Assembly (NCBI GenBank): GCA_003248075.1
Contig: QJYK01000180.1
Location: 1 to 57,853, forward strand
Direction of reading: 5' to 3'
Source: Gemmatimonadota bacterium
GTDB lineage: Bacteria; Gemmatimonadota; Gemmatimonadetes; Longimicrobiales; Gaopeijiaceae
Length of the DNA stretch: 57,853 nucleotides
Shown: positions 53,875 to 57,853 of the stretch, one piece after another
Position numbering within the stretch: position 1 is the first letter of the stretch
Layout: each line of letters begins with the position of its first letter
The notes under the pieces: generated by a model
What the model was told of the DNA's origin: nothing
Databases searched by the model: none
What the model saw: only the letters and a program-made list of their open reading frames with translations
Made by a program: the position numbers and the translations under genes

Positions 53875-54249
53875 ATGAAGAAGCTGGCATCGACGCTGGC
53901 GGTCGCGCTCACCCTCGCGGCCTGCGCGGCCGGAGCCCCGTCCGGATCGTCCTTCAACGCGGAGCGGATCTCTCGCGCGGAGATCGATGCAGAGAGCCCT
54001 GGCTCCGCGTTCGATCTCATCCAGAAGGTCCGTCCCGTATGGCTGCGCTGGCGCGGCTCGACGAGCTTCACCCAGGAGACCGACGTCCAGGTGTACCTGG
54101 ACGGAACCCGCATGGGTGGGCGCGAGGCGCTTCGCGAGATCGGCACCCAGGACGTGGACACCATGGAGCACCTCGATGCCCGTCGTGCCACGGCACGCTT
54201 CGGCTCGGGGCACGTGAACGGCGCGATCCTGATCCGCACGCGGGGGTAG
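53875..54249 (+). CDS. Small lipoprotein made of a TonB-receptor plug-like domain
   Basis: This 124-residue lipoprotein has the signal ASTLAVALTLAAC (lipobox LAAC). The rest resembles only the plug of TonB-dependent receptors: VYLDGTRMGGREALREIG, then VDTMEHLDARRATARFGSG and GAILIRTR, matching the 'DG...L..I...D...E...G...A..YG...G.I.I.T' pattern. No barrel follows, so it cannot be a receptor by itself. The ATG at 53875 has GGTGGAAG upstream. A second lipoprotein gene follows 46 bases later. Function unknown. Confidence 0.7.
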   Translation: MKKLASTLAVALTLAACAAGAPSGSSFNAERISRAEIDAESPGSAFDLIQKVRPVWLRWRGSTSFTQETDVQVYLDGTRMGGREALREIGTQDVDTMEHLDARRATARFGSGHVNGAILIRTRG

Positions 54250-54295
54250 TCGACCGCGCCCACTGGAAAGAGGCGCCGAGCTCGGGAGGCTCGTG

Positions 54296-54664
54296 ATGAC
54301 GAAACCGATGAGGATCAGGTGGCTGGGCGCCTGCCTCGCTTCCCTCGCAGGCGCGAGCGCGTGCGTGAAAGCCACGTTCGTTCCGACGGGCGGCGCGTCA
54401 CCTCCAAAGGCGCCGGACTGCCAGATCCAGGTCTTCAGCTCCGCCGTGCCGGACCGCCCCTACGAGGAGATGGGCATCGTTGAGGGAGAGGGGAGCCTGT
54501 GGAAGGCCGACCTCGAGGACGTCCTTCCCAAGCTCAAGGAGGAGGCGTGCCTAGCGGGCGGCGACGCCATCATCATGCAGTCGAACAACACCTTCGCGGA
54601 GGGCGAGGACGGAGTCCGGGTCCAGCGGATCACCGCCACCGTGATCCGCTGGAGGGGCAAGTAG
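54296..54664 (+). CDS. Small lipoprotein of unknown function
   Basis: This 122-residue protein has a lipobox-like LAGASAC (Cys near residue 23) and a short domain with CQIQVFSSAVPDRPYEEMG, then CLAGGDAIIMQSNN, a GGDAI pattern reminiscent of small envelope lipoproteins of the RcsF/DUF4156 type. The ATG at 54296 has GGGAGG seven bases upstream; a GTG at 54293 overlaps it. Its stop overlaps the convergent NTF2-like gene by 35 bases. Confidence 0.7.
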   Translation: MTKPMRIRWLGACLASLAGASACVKATFVPTGGASPPKAPDCQIQVFSSAVPDRPYEEMGIVEGEGSLWKADLEDVLPKLKEEACLAGGDAIIMQSNNTFAEGEDGVRVQRITATVIRWRGK

Positions 54665-55184
54665 GTCGGAGGGGCCGGCGGGCCGGCGGCGGCGCCCCAT
54701 GAAGTAGATCCAAAGCGAGGTTCTCGAGATCGACGTCGTCTCGGAGCCCCGGTGTCGCCTGAGCGCGGAACGTCACCACCTGCCAGTGACCTCCGAGCCA
54801 TCGGTAGATCTTGGAGAACGTCCAGTCGTCCTCCGCGAGACGCCCACCAAAATCACGCTGTCGCCAGAGGCGGCCACGGACGATCACCGAATCTCGCTCG
54901 ATACGCACCTCGATGCCCGACGTCTCGTACGCACGGATGTTGCTCCCTCCTCCCCGCCAGAAGGCCAGTGCATCGCCCTTGGACATCGGCGTCATCCCAG
55001 GGACTTCGATGCGCAGGTCGTCCGCCCACAGCTGAGCGAGAACGGCGGTGTCCCCCTGAACATGGGCCTGGTTCCAGACCCGTTCGAGACGGAGGAACTC
55101 CGAGGAGTCGGCCTGCTGGTGGGCGTTCCCCTGGCTGCTTGCGCCCAGCGGTAGGGCGGTAAGGGCGAAGATCCAGGGGCTCAT
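54630..55184 (-). CDS. Nuclear transport factor 2-like (DUF4440/SnoaL-type) protein, exported
   Basis: This 184-residue protein has a short signal peptide (IFALTALPLGASS), then the NTF2-like cone fold: FLRLERVWNQAHVQGDTA, LAQLWADDLRIEVPG, GDALAFWRGGG, IVRGRLWRQRDFGG and WQVVTFRAQATP. The final 35 residues are basic and Pro-rich and overlap the end of the convergent lipoprotein gene, so the true C-terminus could be shorter in relatives. The catalytic or ligand role is unknown. Confidence 0.72.
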   Translation of the reverse strand: MSPWIFALTALPLGASSQGNAHQQADSSEFLRLERVWNQAHVQGDTAVLAQLWADDLRIEVPGMTPMSKGDALAFWRGGGSNIRAYETSGIEVRIERDSVIVRGRLWRQRDFGGRLAEDDWTFSKIYRWLGGHWQVVTFRAQATPGLRDDVDLENLALDLLHGAPPPARRPLRPTCPSSGSRWR

Positions 55185-55293
55185 TCCATCGACGCTCGGG
55201 GGGCCGAGCTGCGCGACGCGCGCATGTCGCCGCCCATGCAGGGGTCACTTCGGGGAGTCCAGCGGCTCGTGAGAATGCCGACGCGGTCATGCA

Positions 55294-55307
55294 GCGGGCA
55301 AGCCCGC
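55294..55307. repeat. Inverted repeat upstream of the interrupted ADOP gene
   Basis: GCGGGC and GCCCGC flank AA. The same 14-base sequence is found inside the hairpin at 43826-43839. TATAGA at 55340-55345 is a possible -10, without a convincing -35. Confidence 0.3.
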
Positions 55308-55354
55308 CCGCCCCGCAAGATCGGCCGCCCGGCAGACACTATAGAAGGACCGTC

Positions 55355-55363
55355 AGGAGGTGA
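55355..55363 (+). promoter_or_regulatory. Near-perfect ribosome binding site of the interrupted ADOP gene
   Basis: AGGAGGTGA lies four bases before the ATG at 55368. It fixes the original start of the interrupted gene and shows the translation signal is still intact. Confidence 0.7.
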
Positions 55364-55367
55364 CTTC

Positions 55368-57785
55368 ATGGGGGCGATCCTTCAGCACACCCGCGTCGCG
55401 CTGCGGGGATTCGCGCGCTCACCGGGTCTCGTGACCGCGGTGTGTCTATCCCTGGGCCTGAGCGCGGGCGCGAACACGACCGTGGTCAGCGGGATCGAGA
55501 GTCTCGTGCTCGACCCCTATCCGCGGGTTGCCGACGCCTGACGACTCGTCGCGCCGAACGTGCGCGGCCCCGACGGCGACGACTGGCCGATCTCCTACCC
55601 CATCCTTCGCGAGTGGGAACTGGGCGGGGTCTTCCAGGACGTGTCGGGGTGGGCCCCGATGAAGCTGGTGTTCAGACGCCCGGCCGCGGAGGGGACCCGG
55701 CCCGTTTAGGCGATGCTGGTATCGGGAAGCTACTTCGAGGTCCTCGGGGTGCCGGCGACCCTGGGCACGACGTTCGGCAAGGAGGATGAGCACGAGGCCT
55801 CGGGCGTCGCCGTCGTGAGCGACCTCTTCTGGCGCCGGGAGTTGGCCGCGGACCCGCACGTCGTGGGCTCCGCGGCGCTACTCGATGGGGAGCCCTTCAC
55901 GATCCTCGGGGTCGCGCCTCCGGACTTCTTCGGAACCTATCTCGGCGCCAACGTGGACCTCTGGGTCCCGCTCACCGTGCACCCACGCCTCACCGGCTCG
56001 GGATCGGTGCTGGAGGACCGGGGCGCGCGATGGCTCCAGGGCTTCGCCCGACTCAGGCCGGGCACGACGCGTGAGACCGCCGGCGAGGTGCTGAGCCGCC
56101 TGACCTTGGCGAGCAGCGCGGCTGCGGGCGACCGGCCGGTCACGGGGGCGCTGGTGCGTCGGCTGCGGGACCAGTTCCTGGGCTCGCTCGTCACGCCGCT
56201 GTTGACCCTGCTCCTGGCGGTGACCTCGCTGGTCCTGCTCGTGGCCTGCGCCAACCTGGCGAACCTCCTGCTCGCGCGGGCGGTCGCTCGATCCGGCGAG
56301 ATGGCGCTCCGGCGAGCCCTGGGCGCGAGCCGTCCCCGCTTGCTGAGACTCGCGCTCGTCGAGAGCGCGTTGCTCGGACTGGCCGGCTCGGCGCTGGGAG
56401 TGGCGGTGGCGTTCGCGGCCCGGAATGCCCTCGCGACCCTCATTCCTCCGGCTCCGGTGCCCGTGATCCTTCCCATTCGACTGGATGGTCGCGTGATGCT
56501 CGTCGCCACCGCGGTCGGGGTGGTCGCGGTCCTTCTTTTCGGAACGGTTCCAGCCCTGCGGGCGTCGGCCGTCCGGGCGCCTCGGTCACGCGGCGCGTCC
56601 GGCGGACCCGGCCGGTCACGCACGCAGGACCTTCTGGTGGTGTCGCAGGTCGCCCTGTCGTTGACCTCCCTCCTGAGCGCCGGGCTCTTCCTCCGTAGCC
56701 TGTCGGCCGCGCGCAGCATCGACATCGGCATCACCGACCCCGGCGGGATCTTCGTGGTGAACACGAGCTTCGACGTCCTTGGACCCGACACCACCGCAGC
56801 ACGGGTCGCGTCCAGACGCCTGCTGCAAGAGATGCGCGCCCTCCCCGGGGTGGAGCGCGCGGCCCTGTCCACGATGGTGCCCCTGGGTTTCGGTGGACAC
56901 CGCTACGCCGACGTGAGCGCGGACGGCTACGTCGCGAGCGAGGACGAGGATGTGGCTGCGGAAGCGGTCTCGGTGAGCGACGGGTACTTCGAGACCATGG
57001 GGATCCGAATGGTGGCGGGCCGGGGCATCGACGAGAGCGATCGGTCCGATGCCGCCCCCGTGGTCGTGGTCAACGAGGCCTTCGCACGCCGCTTCTGGCC
57101 CGGTGCGGACGCGTTGGGGCGAGAGGTCGATCAGGGTCGTGGGTCCGCTACGGTGATCGGGGTCGCCGAGGATGGTCGTTATCGCGACCTGGACGACCAC
57201 GAGTACATGGTGGCGTACTGGCCGTTGGAGCAGTGGCGTCAACCCTCCGTCGCCGTCCAGGTCCGGTTCGCGACTCCGGGGCGGCGGCCCACGGACGCGG
57301 ACATGAGGTCCGCCTTCCGTCGCGTCGCCCCCGACCTGCCGTTCGACTCGCCGCGGTCGCTCGAAGAGCACATGAAGGCGTCGACGTTCGTTCAGCGAGT
57401 CGCCGCGACCATGATCGCAGCCTTCGCGCTGCTCTCCCTCTCGATCACGACGGTAGGCCTCCACGGCCTCGTTGCGTATCGGGTCGCGTGTCGTACCCGA
57501 GAGGTCGGAGTGCGCATCGCCCTGGGGGCAGAGCGGCGCGAGATCGTGTCGCTCGTCCTGCGAGAAGCCGCGGTGCTCGGTCTATCGGGGCTCGCCACGG
57601 GCGCGCCGCTCGCCCTCCTGGCCGGTGCGGCGGTGCGCGCCCAGCTGTTGGGCGTCGGCGTGACGGATCCGGTCTCCTTCGGAGCCGCCGCCGGCACGAT
57701 CTTCGTGGTCACCCTCGCCGCCGCGTGCGGGCCGGCGCTTCGGGCCAGCGCCGTGAGCCCGGTCCGAGCCCTGGGCACGATGTGA
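55368..57785 (+). pseudogene. ADOP-type ABC permease interrupted by two in-frame stop codons
   Basis: A single frame runs from the ATG at 55368 to the TGA at 57783, but a TGA (55539-55541) and a TAG (55707-55709) break it. The translated segments on both sides match the family: SPGLVTAVCLSLGLSAGANT, RLVAPNVRGPDGDDWPISYP, MLVSGSYFEVLGVPATLG, the ANLANLLLARAVARSGEMAL FtsX region and the terminal AACGPALRASAVSPVRAL. Each stop could come from one substitution (GGA to TGA; TGG to TAG). The part after 55713 is a clean 690-codon frame without the first membrane helix. It is likely a recent pseudogene or a sequence error; read-through cannot be excluded. Confidence 0.8.
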
Positions 57786-57853
57786 CGAAAGGAGCGCGAC
57801 AGAGCTTCCCTAGGTGGAAGGAGGCCCCTCGTCTTGCTCCGCTGCCACCGCGT

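Overview
The window reads as chromosomal DNA of a high-GC, Gram-negative environmental bacterium, most likely a member of Gemmatimonadota. This is an inference from gene families. Seen here are several ADOP-type (MacB/FtsX-like) ABC permeases, one behind a PadR regulator, two DUF5916 outer-membrane proteins, a BNR/VPS10-repeat exoprotein, many secreted amidohydrolases and dipeptidases, and a TonB-dependent receptor. Coding density is high. I saw no tRNA, rRNA, insertion sequence, prophage or CRISPR array.

Layout. 1-7895: a partial MBL-fold hydrolase, a BNR-repeat exoprotein with a small coupled gene, an amidohydrolase, a DinB/PNPOx pair and an M19 dipeptidase. 8020-12704: a DUF5916 protein, then divergently a class C beta-lactamase-like hydrolase overlapping a second, atypical M19-like protein. 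12708-23118: a nine-gene minus-strand exopolysaccharide/capsule operon (export protein, co-polymerase, priming sugar transferase, flippase, ligase/polymerase, three glycosyltransferases, HPr-kinase-like protein), with a nucleotidyltransferase-family gene divergent from its promoter (23263-24588). 24625-31370: an MFS transporter, a BtuB-like receptor, a Wzi-like capsule assembly protein, a small membrane/coiled-coil protein and an M24 aminopeptidase. 31451-35051: a PadR gene with a recognisable operator, its ADOP permease and a DUF4399 lipoprotein. 35125-42297: a TolB-propeller/amidohydrolase fusion, a two-subunit GMC dehydrogenase whose small subunit carries two frame breaks, and a D-aminoacylase-like amidohydrolase. 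42366-44603: an orphan NtrC-type regulator, a regulatory non-coding stretch with a sigma-54-type promoter, large palindromes and a strong hairpin, and a small membrane protein. 44646-57785: an ADOP permease, a second DUF5916 protein, Ada, an amidohydrolase, a K+-channel-like NAD-binding protein, two small lipoproteins, an NTF2-like protein and an ADOP permease interrupted by two in-frame stop codons.

How the genes work together. Polymer export and surface assembly (the EPS operon plus Wzi) form one theme. Periplasmic or secreted peptide and amide breakdown (M19, M24, four amidohydrolases, serine hydrolase) is the other. The regulatory signals best supported by sequence are the PadR operator over its own promoter, the EPS promoter with an inverted repeat at its start site, and the GG-N10-GC promoter with upstream TGTCCGGACA palindromes in front of the orphan sigma-54 activator gene.
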